From: Crickella sp963642455
GTDB taxonomy: Bacteria; Bacillota; Clostridia; Peptostreptococcales; Anaerovoracaceae
Length of the DNA: 16,479 nucleotides
Assembly: GCA_963642455.1 (NCBI GenBank)
Contig: CAVIGM010000027.1
Span: forward strand, 1 to 16,479
Direction: 5' to 3'
The notes beneath the pieces are model-generated. The model did not search any database and was not told the DNA's origin. It saw only the letters and a program-made list of their open reading frames with translations. How positions within the stretch are numbered: position 1 is the first letter of the stretch; each line of letters begins with the position of its first letter. Positions 1 to 6,781 of the stretch are shown here, piece by piece. A program made the position numbers and the translations under genes.

Positions 1-5
1 ATTAG

Positions 6-41
6 AAAACGCTGCAATTTCAAGGCTTGCAGCGTTTTTTT
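6..41 (+). terminator. Intrinsic terminator of an off-window gene
   Basis: A perfect 12-bp inverted repeat (6-17 AAAACGCTGCAA with 27-38 TTGCAGCGTTTT) has a 9-nt loop and runs into seven T residues at 35-41. This is a classic Rho-independent terminator on the plus strand, presumably for a gene left of the window. The A-rich left arm could also give some termination on the other strand. Confidence 0.85.
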
Positions 42-85
42 GTATGCGGATTTGGGTGTGATTTCCTAAGGCGAAATGGCCTAAT

Positions 86-154
86 TTGACTTGAGTTGAC
101 TTGAGTTAACTTGATTTGACTGGAGTTAATCTGATTTGATCTGGAGTACTTGAG
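86..154. repeat. Degenerate 10-bp tandem array
   Basis: Successive units are TTGACTTGAG (86-95), TTGACTTGAG (96-105), TTAACTTGAT (106-115), TTGACTGGAG (116-125), TTAATCTGAT (126-135), then an 11-bp unit (136-146) and a partial one ending at 154. The period is about one DNA helical turn. Copies decay from left to right. I see no coding frame or -10 element in it, and its function is unknown. A related array lies at 7245-7274 on the opposite strand. Confidence 0.7.
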
Positions 155-196
155 TAATCGCTTTCAAAAATCCCTCTTTTGGCACTGAATATTTAT

Positions 197-310
197 TCAA
201 GATAGTGAATGAATATCCATCGGTGCTTCCGGATGCTGCCGCAATGTTTCAAAGGGCTTCTTATGCGGTTTACCATTTGCTCCTTTTCCGCTAACTCTCT
301 GTTCTGTCAT
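197..310 (-). CDS. Possible 37-residue small protein
   Basis: On the minus strand an ATG at 308-310 opens a 37-codon frame ending in TGA at 197-199. The product begins MTEQRVSGKGANGK and is hydrophilic, basic and Lys/His/Pro-rich, with no membrane segment or signal peptide. An in-frame TAA lies 12 bases upstream, so it does not extend. No convincing Shine-Dalgarno precedes it. A possible minus-strand promoter lies upstream (TTGAAA, 17-bp spacer, TAACAT). I do not recognise the sequence. It could be a real small protein, a gene remnant or chance. Confidence 0.2.
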   Translation of the reverse strand: MTEQRVSGKGANGKPHKKPFETLRQHPEAPMDIHSLS

Positions 311-390
311 ATTGTCTTTTTATGTTATTAAACTTATAAGAGTCTTTCAAGGATATCATTTCGACTTGCCCACAGATTTGTCTGGATGTA

Positions 391-420
391 TTGACTTTTA
401 ATATTCAAAACATATAGAAT
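391..420 (+). promoter_or_regulatory. Sigma-A promoter of the lipoprotein hydrolase
   Basis: A TTGACT -35 at 391-396 is followed by TAGAAT at 415-420 (18-bp spacer) or TATAGA at 413-418 (16-bp spacer) in AT-rich DNA. Transcription would start near 425-428, giving a 5' leader of about 130 nt before the ATG at 556. Confidence 0.6.
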
Positions 421-434
421 AATTATATGAATAG

Positions 435-492
435 GAGAGGTCCTGCCGAAGTGGACGACTCAGAATAAGAGAGGTCCTGCTGAAGTGGACGA
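435..492 (+). repeat. Two 24-nt direct repeats, 34-bp spacing
   Basis: Copies at 435-458 and 469-492 share 23 of 24 bases and are separated by a 10-nt AT-rich spacer. The only difference is C447 versus T481, the first base of the predicted tetraloop (CGAA versus TGAA), so the predicted stem is unchanged. Confidence 0.85.
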
Positions 493-496
493 TTAT

Positions 497-523
497 ATGG
501 CTATTCTATAACGGCCATTTTTT
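497..523 (+). terminator. Leader terminator (attenuator) before the hydrolase
   Basis: ATGGCT (497-502) pairs with GGCCAT (513-518), six pairs with one G·U, around a 10-nt AT-rich loop. Six T residues follow at 518-523. It ends about 32 nt before the start codon, so it would stop transcription before the gene. The stem is short, which fits a conditional rather than a constitutive terminator. Confidence 0.5.
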
Positions 524-555
524 ATTTAGAGAAAGCAAGAGAAGAGGAATGAAAA

Positions 556-1767
556 ATGAGAAAGGGTAAATTCAAGATTGAGTCAAAGGTATTTGTCTTG
601 CTGGCGCTTGTGTTGCTGATGGGCTTAGGCCTTGCGGGATGCGGCAAGCAGGGACAGGTGACGGGAACGGTTCTCGGAGATTATGTAATCGAACTTCCGA
701 CGGTTACGGAGATTGACTACGAAGCGGGACTTGCGAAGAGCAACGAAGCGAACGGCCAATCCGGTTGTTCCACTGTCGCAAAAGTTCTTGATAACGGCGA
801 TATGATTGTTGGCCGTTCGCTCGATTTTTACTACAGCAACAAGCCTGCCTACATCCTTAGAACGGATGTCGACGGCTACTATAATACAATCGGCCTTGCC
901 TATAACCCACTTAGCGGAAAGGACTTCGATGTTGTTAAAGAGGAAGGAATTAGCCAAGACGAACTTCTCGAACTTCTTTTCTTTACTGGAGATATAATGA
1001 ATGAGAAGGGACTATATATCGAGGCTAACATGCGCCCTGAGCAACCCGAATATACGGGAATGGCAACAAGCACAGGCACGAATCCTGACGCAGAGGTGAG
1101 CCTTTCTTTCTCGGCACTTGTAAGATATCTTGGCGAGAGATGCGCGACCGTTGACGAGGCGGTAGAGCTCGCACAGACCTTGAATGTATATGGCTTGTTT
1201 GAAGGTAATCTCAGCTGGGATGGCAGTCTCTTCATGGCTGACGAGTCCGGCCATTACGGTGTCTTGGAGCTTTGCGAGAACAAGCTCTATTGGCTCGATA
1301 ATCAGAGCTGCCAGACGAATTTCTACCTCAACGATGAATATAAGGATGTTGCGACAATTGGCTCAGGGTTTGGTAGATACGATCTTCTCACAAGTGAAAT
1401 CGGCTCGGTTCAGAGCGAGGATGATATGACGAGTCTCATCAAGAAGGTTAGATATTCTCAGCTTCTTTCACCTTATACCTGCCTGTTCGATCCACGCAGC
1501 GAATTCTGCGGATTCGGCAAGGGTTACGAGTCAACGAACGGCGAGATTACGATAGAAATGGCTCTAAGCGATGAATATAAGGATTTTATATATGAGGATA
1601 TCGAAAGCTTCGGAGTAGTCGAGAGAGAGAAATCCGTGCAGACGCATAGAGACGAAGGCACTCAGTGGCTCTCCGCTTGGCAGACAATCTCAAATTGCAA
1701 CAACAGGACCATCAAGGTTATCTTCTTCGAAGACGACGACCTGACATTCGATTTTGCTGTTGAATAG
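556..1767 (+). CDS. Lipoprotein linear amide C-N hydrolase (choloylglycine hydrolase family)
   Basis: This 403-residue protein is probably exported and lipid-anchored. A basic N-terminus and hydrophobic core (about 12-27) end in the lipobox LAGC, with Cys29 as the likely lipidation site. The catalytic part starts at GCST: Cys71, then GRSLD with Arg87 and Asp90. This is the spacing of the nucleophile Cys, Arg and Asp in bile salt hydrolase and penicillin V acylase (C2, R18, D21). NEKGLYIEANMR (149-160) matches the substrate-loop region, with Asn158 a likely oxyanion residue. Family members cleave linear amides: conjugated bile salts, penicillin V, N-acyl homoserine lactones or other acyl amides. 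The substrate cannot be told here. The start at 556 is preceded by AGAGGA with suitable spacing. It stands alone between its structured leader and the terminator at 1806-1839. It is less likely to be a true bile salt hydrolase, since those are typically shorter and unanchored. Confidence 0.8.
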   Translation: MRKGKFKIESKVFVLLALVLLMGLGLAGCGKQGQVTGTVLGDYVIELPTVTEIDYEAGLAKSNEANGQSGCSTVAKVLDNGDMIVGRSLDFYYSNKPAYILRTDVDGYYNTIGLAYNPLSGKDFDVVKEEGISQDELLELLFFTGDIMNEKGLYIEANMRPEQPEYTGMATSTGTNPDAEVSLSFSALVRYLGERCATVDEAVELAQTLNVYGLFEGNLSWDGSLFMADESGHYGVLELCENKLYWLDNQSCQTNFYLNDEYKDVATIGSGFGRYDLLTSEIGSVQSEDDMTSLIKKVRYSQLLSPYTCLFDPRSEFCGFGKGYESTNGEITIEMALSDEYKDFIYEDIESFGVVEREKSVQTHRDEGTQWLSAWQTISNCNNRTIKVIFFEDDDLTFDFAVE

Positions 1768-1805
1768 TTGTGGCTGAAGAGTCAGTGACTTAGAAATTAG
1801 CACAC

Positions 1806-1839
1806 AAGAAAAGCGGGTTATTGCTAACCCGCTTTTCTT
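1806..1839. terminator. Bidirectional terminator between hydrolase and tRNA-Glu
   Basis: A perfect 15-bp stem, AAGAAAAGCGGGTTA (1806-1820) with its complement at 1825-1839, has a TTGC loop. A-rich and T-rich ends are built into the stem. It lies between convergent units, so it can end both the plus-strand hydrolase and the minus-strand glpK/tRNA transcripts. Confidence 0.85.
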
Positions 1840-1858
1840 CTACCCTATTGGTACTTCT

Positions 1859-1933
1859 TGGTAGCGCATCCGGGACTCGAACCCGAGATTCCGCCGTGAG
1901 AGGGCGACGTCTTAACCGCTTGACCAATGCGCC
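1859..1933 (-). tRNA. tRNA-Glu (anticodon CTC)
   Basis: The minus strand folds as a complete cloverleaf. The acceptor arm is GGCGCAT/ATGCGCT with a G1·U72 wobble, the D stem is GTC/GAC, and the anticodon stem is TCGCC/GGCGG with loop CTCTCAC. The T arm has loop TTCGAGT, the discriminator is A, and CCA is encoded (1859-1861). The anticodon CTC reads only GAG, so a UUC-anticodon isoacceptor must exist elsewhere for GAA. The TSL and D-loop sequences look typical of clostridial tRNA-Glu. Confidence 0.95.
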
Positions 1934-1938
1934 ATATT

Positions 1939-1968
1939 CACTTGCGCCGAATTTCTTCAACGCAAGTG
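1939..1968 (-). repeat. Inverted repeat at the tRNA-Glu transcription start
   Basis: CACTTGCG (1939-1946) and CGCAAGTG (1961-1968) are perfect 8-bp inverted copies 14 bp apart, just upstream of the mature tRNA. The distal arm straddles the predicted start point (about 1964). It is either a DNA operator or a partial hairpin in the pre-tRNA leader. Confidence 0.5.
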
Positions 1969-1970
1969 CT

Positions 1971-1999
1971 ATTATAACTTAAATATTTTTCCTTGTCTA
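1971..1999 (-). promoter_or_regulatory. Promoter of tRNA-Glu
   Basis: Read on the minus strand, TAGACA (1994-1999), a 17-bp spacer and a perfect TATAAT (1971-1976) form a strong sigma-A promoter. It lies about 30 bp upstream of the predicted transcript start to tRNA junction, inside the gap after glpK. The tRNA is therefore probably transcribed on its own as well as by any read-through from glpK, which has no obvious terminator. Confidence 0.8.
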
Positions 2000-2029
2000 C
2001 ATTTTTTTGAAAAATATTATTACTACCAA

Positions 2030-3514
2030 CTATTCGTGAAAGGCGCAGGTCGCCTTGACAGCCTTGTGCCAGCCGTCGATTTTCTCCTTGCGAAGTGCCT
2101 CCCTTATCTTAGGCTCGAAGGTCTTGGCAATCTCTCTATTATTGATGATGTCGTCGAGGGATTCGTAATAGCCAACCGCAAGCCCTGCGAAATATGCGGC
2201 TCCAAGAGAGGTCGACTCGATTGAAGCATAGCGCACGATTCGAACATTTGAAATATCCGCCTGGAACTGCATCAGAAGATTGTTAAGTGCAGCGCCGCCA
2301 TCAACCTTAAGCGTCTCAATTCGATAGCCGACATCCGCTTCCATCGCCGAGAAAAGATCCTCGTTCTGATAAGCGAGTGCCTCGAGTGTCGCCCTTATAA
2401 TATGATACTTGCTCGTTCCTCTTGTGATGCCGAACATCGCACCTCTTGCCTCAGGATTCCAATATGGAGCGCCAAGTCCGACAAAGGCCGGAACAACATA
2501 GACTCCTGCGGTATCGCTTACTTCCTCTGCAAGCTCCTCTGTCTCGCTTGCGTTCTTGACAAATTCGAGCTCATCGCGAAGCCATTGAACGGCCGCACCG
2601 CACACAAAGACCGAACCTTCAAGCGCATAATTTACCTTGCCGTCAAGTCCCCACGCTATGGTCGTGAGAAGGCCGTTTTGCGATGGTACTGGCTCCTCGC
2701 CTGTGTTGAGAAGCATGAAATTGCCCGTTCCGTAGGTGCTCTTGACCTCGCCTTTCTTGAAGCATGTTTCTCCAAAAAGTGCCGCCTGCTGGTCGCCGGC
2801 TGCTCCCGTAATCTCGATTGGCCCGCCGAACAGTTCATTTATGGTTACTCCGTAGTGGCCCGAGCACTCAACTGGTGTCGGAAGCATGCACATCGGAATG
2901 TCGAGAAGGTCGCAGAGTTCCTTGTCCCATTTGAGGGTATTTATGTCAAAGAGCATTGTTCTGCAGGCATTTGAATAATCCGACACATGCACCTTGCCGC
3001 CCGTCAACTTCCATATAAGCCAGCATTCGATTGTTCCGAAAAGAAGCTCGCCTTTCTCGGCACGCTCCCTTGCGCCCTCAACGTTGTCGAGTATCCACGC
3101 AAGCTTGGTTCCCGAGAAGTACGGATCTGCAATAAGGCCTGTTTTTGCACGAATCACATTCTCGTAAGGCTTGAGCTTAGCGGCATAATCGGCCGTACGT
3201 CTGCACTGCCACACGATTGCGTTATATACAGGTTCGCCTGTCTCCTTGTCCCATACCACGGTTGTCTCACGCTGATTGGTGATTCCGATTCCCGCGATAT
3301 TCTCGTAAGTAAGCTGAGCCGCAAGAAGAGCCTCCTGCGCGGTTCCCATCTGAGTAGCCCAAATTTCAAGCGGGTCATGTTCAACCCATCCAGCCTTTGG
3401 GAAATGTTGTGTGAATTCCTTCTGCGCAACGCTTATCACATTCCCCTTCTTGTCGTAAATGATGGTTCTTGAGCTCGTCGTGCCCTGGTCGAGCGCCATT
3501 ATGTATTTATCCAT
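2030..3514 (-). CDS. glpK: Glycerol kinase
   Basis: It phosphorylates glycerol to sn-glycerol 3-phosphate with ATP in the cytoplasm, the entry step for glycerol use and a source of lipid backbone. The 494 residues match the family length. Visible signatures are the phosphate-binding loop DQGTTSSR (9-16), ITNQRET (78-84) for glycerol contact, the catalytic Asp241 in GAAGDQQAALFGE, TYGTGNFMLLNTGE (260-273) and a C-terminal DGGA motif. The start at 3514 has AAAGGGG five bases upstream. It follows hemW after 105 bp with no terminator seen, so it could be co-transcribed with it. No glpF or glpD is visible. The regulatory His that HPr phosphorylates in enterococcal and Bacillus enzymes seems absent: the local sequence is TINELFGG (224-231). 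Confidence 0.97.
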   Translation of the reverse strand: MDKYIMALDQGTTSSRTIIYDKKGNVISVAQKEFTQHFPKAGWVEHDPLEIWATQMGTAQEALLAAQLTYENIAGIGITNQRETTVVWDKETGEPVYNAIVWQCRRTADYAAKLKPYENVIRAKTGLIADPYFSGTKLAWILDNVEGARERAEKGELLFGTIECWLIWKLTGGKVHVSDYSNACRTMLFDINTLKWDKELCDLLDIPMCMLPTPVECSGHYGVTINELFGGPIEITGAAGDQQAALFGETCFKKGEVKSTYGTGNFMLLNTGEEPVPSQNGLLTTIAWGLDGKVNYALEGSVFVCGAAVQWLRDELEFVKNASETEELAEEVSDTAGVYVVPAFVGLGAPYWNPEARGAMFGITRGTSKYHIIRATLEALAYQNEDLFSAMEADVGYRIETLKVDGGAALNNLLMQFQADISNVRIVRYASIESTSLGAAYFAGLAVGYYESLDDIINNREIAKTFEPKIREALRKEKIDGWHKAVKATCAFHE

Positions 3515-3619
3515 CGCAACCCCTTTCGTTTTTTCTATTTGTATTAGTTTTTATATTCGTAATTCGAGTTTCGTCTTCGATGTTTAATTCCCTTGGAATT
3601 TCTGCGAATCTGCGCGAGC

Positions 3620-4843
3620 TCACACGAACAGTGCCATAACTCTGTTGCTTATGTCGATTCCCTGCTCTGTGAGCCTCATGCCCTCTTCATCTATTATAAG
3701 ATGCCCGCTTTTGACGAAACCGAGCGCCTCCTGCCAGACGTCGCTGTAATATTCTCGCACTTCGTCTTGGCTCATTTGAAGCTCGGCATAGCTTATTCCC
3801 TCTGCCCTTCTTAGCCCTGTAAAAATTGCTTCGGATATATGGTCGTGCCTGGTGTTTCGATGCTCTTCGGCTATCGGAAGTCTTGCAGAGTCGATGGCCT
3901 CGCACCACTCGGCCATCCCCGATTCATTAACGTAGCGAGCGCCGTGCATGTATCCGCTCGCTCCGAGGCCCTGCCCGCTATACCAAGCCATAGCCCAGTA
4001 TTTGCTATTATGCTTAGACCTTCTGCCTTTGCGAGCGAAATTGCTTATTTCGTAATGCTCATATCCGAGCTCGGCAAGAAGCTTCGAGCCTCTATGGTAG
4101 GTCTCTCTGTCAGCCTCATCGCTGACCTCTTCAAATTCTCTATTTTCCCACATTTCGAAGAAGGCAGTTCCCTCTTCAAGCTGCAGGCTATAGAAGGAGA
4201 TATGCTCAGGCGAAAGCTCCGCAATTTCCCTAATGTCCCTAAGCGCATCCTCTGTCGTCTCTCCCGGAATCGAGAAAATTATATCCAAATTGATATTGTC
4301 GAAGCCTGCCTCCCTTGCGAGCTTGAAGTCGCGCCTTACTGTCGCAGAATCGTGAATTCTTCCAATGAAGCTAAGCCTCTCATCATCCATCGACTGTGCT
4401 CCCATCGAGAGTCTGTTGAAGCCCATCGCCCTAAGCTCTGTAAGTCTTGCCAGAACCTCTTCATCGGAATCACCAAGTGTGCCGGGATTTGCTTCGATTG
4501 TTATTTCCGCATCCTCTGTGATTTGGTAGTTCTTGCGATATTCATCGAGAATTGTCGATAATTGTCGATTGCTTAGCACGGTCGGTGTGCCGCCGCCTAA
4601 ATACACGGTATCGAAAATAAGGCCTTCGCATTCCTTTGCCCTAAGAACGCATTCCTTTCGCAGATATTCGACATATTTCGCCCTCTGCTCCTCGGTGGAT
4701 GTGCCCGACAGGAAGCCGCAGTATTTGCACTTGCTCCGGCAAAACGGGATATGAATATACAGGCCGGGATGGCATTCGTGTCCGAGGCCCGAGGCGCGGC
4801 TCGCATCGCGGCCCCGATTGTCGCCTCGATTATTTTCCATCAT
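3620..4843 (-). CDS. hemW: Radical SAM heme chaperone HemW
   Basis: HemW is a 4Fe-4S radical SAM protein related to HemN that binds heme and passes it to target proteins. It is not regarded as a coproporphyrinogen oxidase. Using the ATG at 4841-4843 gives 407 residues, the usual length. The cluster motif is CRSKCKYC (Cys35, Cys39, Cys42), followed by YLGGGTPT (81-88) for SAM binding and the HemW-typical HNSKYW near the middle of the C-terminal half. The reading frame stays open upstream into lepA, but that stretch (basic, Arg/Ser-rich) is a shadow of lepA. AGAGGTG about ten bases before the chosen ATG supports this start. A second ATG follows at once. The start overlaps the end of lepA by 14 bases, implying translational coupling, as in the lepA-hemW pair of many Firmicutes. 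Confidence 0.94.
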   Translation of the reverse strand: MMENNRGDNRGRDASRASGLGHECHPGLYIHIPFCRSKCKYCGFLSGTSTEEQRAKYVEYLRKECVLRAKECEGLIFDTVYLGGGTPTVLSNRQLSTILDEYRKNYQITEDAEITIEANPGTLGDSDEEVLARLTELRAMGFNRLSMGAQSMDDERLSFIGRIHDSATVRRDFKLAREAGFDNINLDIIFSIPGETTEDALRDIREIAELSPEHISFYSLQLEEGTAFFEMWENREFEEVSDEADRETYHRGSKLLAELGYEHYEISNFARKGRRSKHNSKYWAMAWYSGQGLGASGYMHGARYVNESGMAEWCEAIDSARLPIAEEHRNTRHDHISEAIFTGLRRAEGISYAELQMSQDEVREYYSDVWQEALGFVKSGHLIIDEEGMRLTEQGIDISNRVMALFV

Positions 4844-6638
4844 CAAGCTTAAGCACCTCTGTAAAAGCCTCCTGCGGAACCTCAACCGTTCCGAACTGAC
4901 GCATCCTCTTCTTGCCTCGCTTCTGTTTCTCGAGAAGCTTCTTTTTGCGGGAAACATCGCCGCCATAGCATTTAGCGAGAACGTCCTTGCGGTATGCACG
5001 AATCGTCTCTCTTGCGATAATCTTCTGACCGATTGCCGCTTGAACAGGCACCTCGAACTGGTGCATAGGAATGATGTCCTTGAGCTTCGCGCAAATGCCA
5101 CGACCTTTTGCATAGGCCTCCTCCTCCGGCACAATCGTGCTCAGAGCATCGATGAGCTCGCGGTTGAGAAGAATGTCGAGCTTAACAAGCTTCGCCCTCT
5201 CGTATTTGAGGAATTCATAATCGAGCGACGCGTAGCCCCTTGTGCGGGATTTGAGCGCATCGAAAAAGTCATAAATAACCTCGTTGAGAGGAATCTCGTA
5301 ATGCAGCTGCACTCTTGTCTTGGTCAGATATTCCATGTGAACCATCTTGCCACGCCTGTTCTGGCACAGCGCCATAATGCTTCCGACATAGTCGTTCGGC
5401 GTCATAATATCGGCTTTTACAATCGGCTCCTCAATATATGCAATGTCCACAGGGTCTGGCAAATTCGACGGATTCTGAATCATCTGCTCGCTGCCGTCCT
5501 TCATCACTACCTTATAAATAACGCTTGGGAGTGTCGTGATTACATCAAGGTCGAACTCCCTTTCGAGTCTTTCTGTGATTACGTCCATGTGGAGTAGGCC
5601 AAGAAAACCGCAGCGGAAGCCGTAGCCGAGGGCCGCTGAATTCTCGGGCTCGAAATTGAAGGCCGCATCATTTACCTGAAGCTTCTCGAGTGCGTCTTTG
5701 ACGTTCTCGTACTTCTCGCCTTCCGCAGGGAAAACTCCGCAGTATACCATGGACTGGGCTTTCTTGTATCCTTTAAGAGCCTGCTCGGTCGGATTGCTCG
5801 CAAGCGTAATCGTATCGCCGACTCTCGCATCCGCAACCTGCTTGATGCTCGCGCAAATATATCCTACTTCGCCGGCCTTCAGCTCGTCAGCTGGCATCAT
5901 GCCCGGAATGCAATATCCAACCTCTGTAACCTCATAGCTTTTGCCGGTATTCATCATCTTGATGGTGTCGCCGCGCTTGACTTTGCCATCAAAAATCCTC
6001 GAATAAATTACGACGCCCTTATAGCTGTCATAATAGGAATCGAAAATCAGCGCCTTGAGCTTGCCGTCGGGGTCTCCCTTTGGAGGGGGAATAACCTCTA
6101 CGAGCTTCTCGAGCATCTCGTCTATACCCATACCTGTTTTTGCGGAAATCTCTGGAGCCTCGGAAGCATCGAGGCCGATAATCTCCTCGATTTCATCTCG
6201 AGCCTCGTCTGGCCGCGCGCTATCAAGGTCCATCTTGTTAAGCACAGGCAGAATCTCAAGGTCCTCATCGAGAGCCAAATATACATTGCCAAGTGTCTGC
6301 GCCTCAACGCCCTGAGTCGCATCCACAACAAGCACGGCTCCATCGCAGGCCGCAAGCGATCTTGACACCTCATAATTGAAGTCGACATGTCCCGGCGTGT
6401 CGATCAGGTTGAGAATGTATTCCTTGCCGTCTTTTGCCTTATATTTGAGTCTGGTCGTCTGCAGCTTAATCGTGATACCGCGCTCGCGCTCGATATCCAT
6501 ATTATCAAGGTATTGCTCCTTCATATCTCGCGCCTGAACAAGCCCGGTCTTCTCGATCAGCCTATCGGCCAAGGTCGATTTGCCGTGGTCTATGTGCGCA
6601 ATTATGCTGAAATTTCTTATTTGATCTAAATAGCTCAT
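4830..6638 (-). CDS. lepA: Elongation factor 4 (LepA)
   Basis: EF4 is a ribosome-associated GTPase implicated in back-translocation, ribosome biogenesis and translation under stress. The 602 residues carry all the GTPase motifs: G1 AHIDHGKST (14-22), RGIT of switch I (53-56), DTPGH (80-84) and NKMD (134-137). The C-terminal LepA-specific domain follows and ends EVLKLDDGK. The frame can begin at a TTG at 6641, but AGGAGA (6645-6650) lies only three bases from it. It is six bases from the ATG at 6638, which I prefer. It follows rpsT after 183 bp and overlaps hemW by 14 bp, so lepA-hemW form an operon, perhaps with glpK. Confidence 0.97.
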   Translation of the reverse strand: MSYLDQIRNFSIIAHIDHGKSTLADRLIEKTGLVQARDMKEQYLDNMDIERERGITIKLQTTRLKYKAKDGKEYILNLIDTPGHVDFNYEVSRSLAACDGAVLVVDATQGVEAQTLGNVYLALDEDLEILPVLNKMDLDSARPDEARDEIEEIIGLDASEAPEISAKTGMGIDEMLEKLVEVIPPPKGDPDGKLKALIFDSYYDSYKGVVIYSRIFDGKVKRGDTIKMMNTGKSYEVTEVGYCIPGMMPADELKAGEVGYICASIKQVADARVGDTITLASNPTEQALKGYKKAQSMVYCGVFPAEGEKYENVKDALEKLQVNDAAFNFEPENSAALGYGFRCGFLGLLHMDVITERLEREFDLDVITTLPSVIYKVVMKDGSEQMIQNPSNLPDPVDIAYIEEPIVKADIMTPNDYVGSIMALCQNRRGKMVHMEYLTKTRVQLHYEIPLNEVIYDFFDALKSRTRGYASLDYEFLKYERAKLVKLDILLNRELIDALSTIVPEEEAYAKGRGICAKLKDIIPMHQFEVPVQAAIGQKIIARETIRAYRKDVLAKCYGGDVSRKKKLLEKQKRGKKRMRQFGTVEVPQEAFTEVLKLDDGK

Positions 6639-6671
6639 CAATAGTCTCCTGCTGATTTGTATATCGTTATA

Positions 6672-6700
6672 ATTATATTAGAAAAGCGGCGGAAATTAAA
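6672..6700 (-). promoter_or_regulatory. Likely promoter of lepA-hemW
   Basis: On the minus strand a perfect TATAAT (6672-6677) has a weak TTTAAT (6695-6700) 17 bp upstream. It lies after the rpsT terminator and about 34 bp before lepA. The -10 is convincing, the -35 is poor. Confidence 0.45.
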
Positions 6701-6714
6701 CTGGAATTTGAAAC

Positions 6715-6728
6715 GGCCGGCGGCCGGC
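6715..6728. repeat. GC-only tandem repeat in the lepA leader region
   Basis: GGCCGGC occurs twice in exact tandem (6715-6721, 6722-6728), flanked by C and GAGGCC, in otherwise AT-rich intergenic DNA. Each unit contains the palindrome GCCGGC. It lies upstream of the predicted lepA promoter. No function is apparent. Confidence 0.5.
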
Positions 6729-6750
6729 GAGGCCATTTGTTTTGCGGCAT

Positions 6751-6781
6751 AAAAAAAGCGAAGGGAGACACTCCTTCGCTT
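6751..6781 (-). terminator. Intrinsic terminator of rpsT
   Basis: On the minus strand AAGCGAAGG (6773-6781) pairs with CCTTCGCTT (6756-6764) around an eight-base loop and leads into a run of seven T. It lies 40 bp after the rpsT stop, so rpsT is probably transcribed largely apart from lepA. Confidence 0.85.

Larger units (their letters stand above)
426..523 (+). promoter_or_regulatory. Structured 5' leader: tandem hairpins then attenuator
   Basis: Between the promoter and the hydrolase start the RNA could fold into two nearly identical 17-nt hairpins (440-456 and 474-490), then a terminator-like hairpin with a U-run (497-523). Each small hairpin has GUCC/GGAC, one bulged U, and G·U and C-G pairs closing a YGAA tetraloop. 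The arrangement resembles a cis-regulatory leader that controls read-through, such as a riboswitch, a protein-binding site or an attenuator. It matches no riboswitch class I can identify, and the ligand is unknown. Confidence 0.45.

Noticed and set aside
86..154. CRISPR array or multiple promoters
   Set aside because: Units are 10 bp with no spacers. TTGACT hexamers are present but no -10 lies 16-18 bp downstream of any.
193..205. 13-mer TTATTCAAGATAG shared with about 8553-8563
   Set aside because: A few exact matches of this length are expected by chance in AT-rich DNA of this size, and the flanks do not match.
426..523. Guanidine-II (mini-ykkC) riboswitch
   Set aside because: There are two hairpins, and GGACGA occurs in both copies. 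However, ACGA is at the outer base of each hairpin rather than in the loop, and the loops are CGAA and UGAA.
3586..3600. AATTCC-N3-GGAATT as a hemW terminator
   Set aside because: It has a short stem and no T-run on the minus strand. It was left as an unassigned palindrome.
4548..4570. Tandem AATTGTCGAT inside hemW
   Set aside because: A 10-bp repeat within coding sequence that encodes ordinary residues (QLSTI region) in an alignable protein. It is likely coincidence.
4844..5134. Upstream extension of hemW by 97 codons
   Set aside because: The extension is basic, unlike any HemW, lies wholly within lepA and would overlap it by over 300 bp. The ATG at 4843 has a ribosome binding site and gives normal length.
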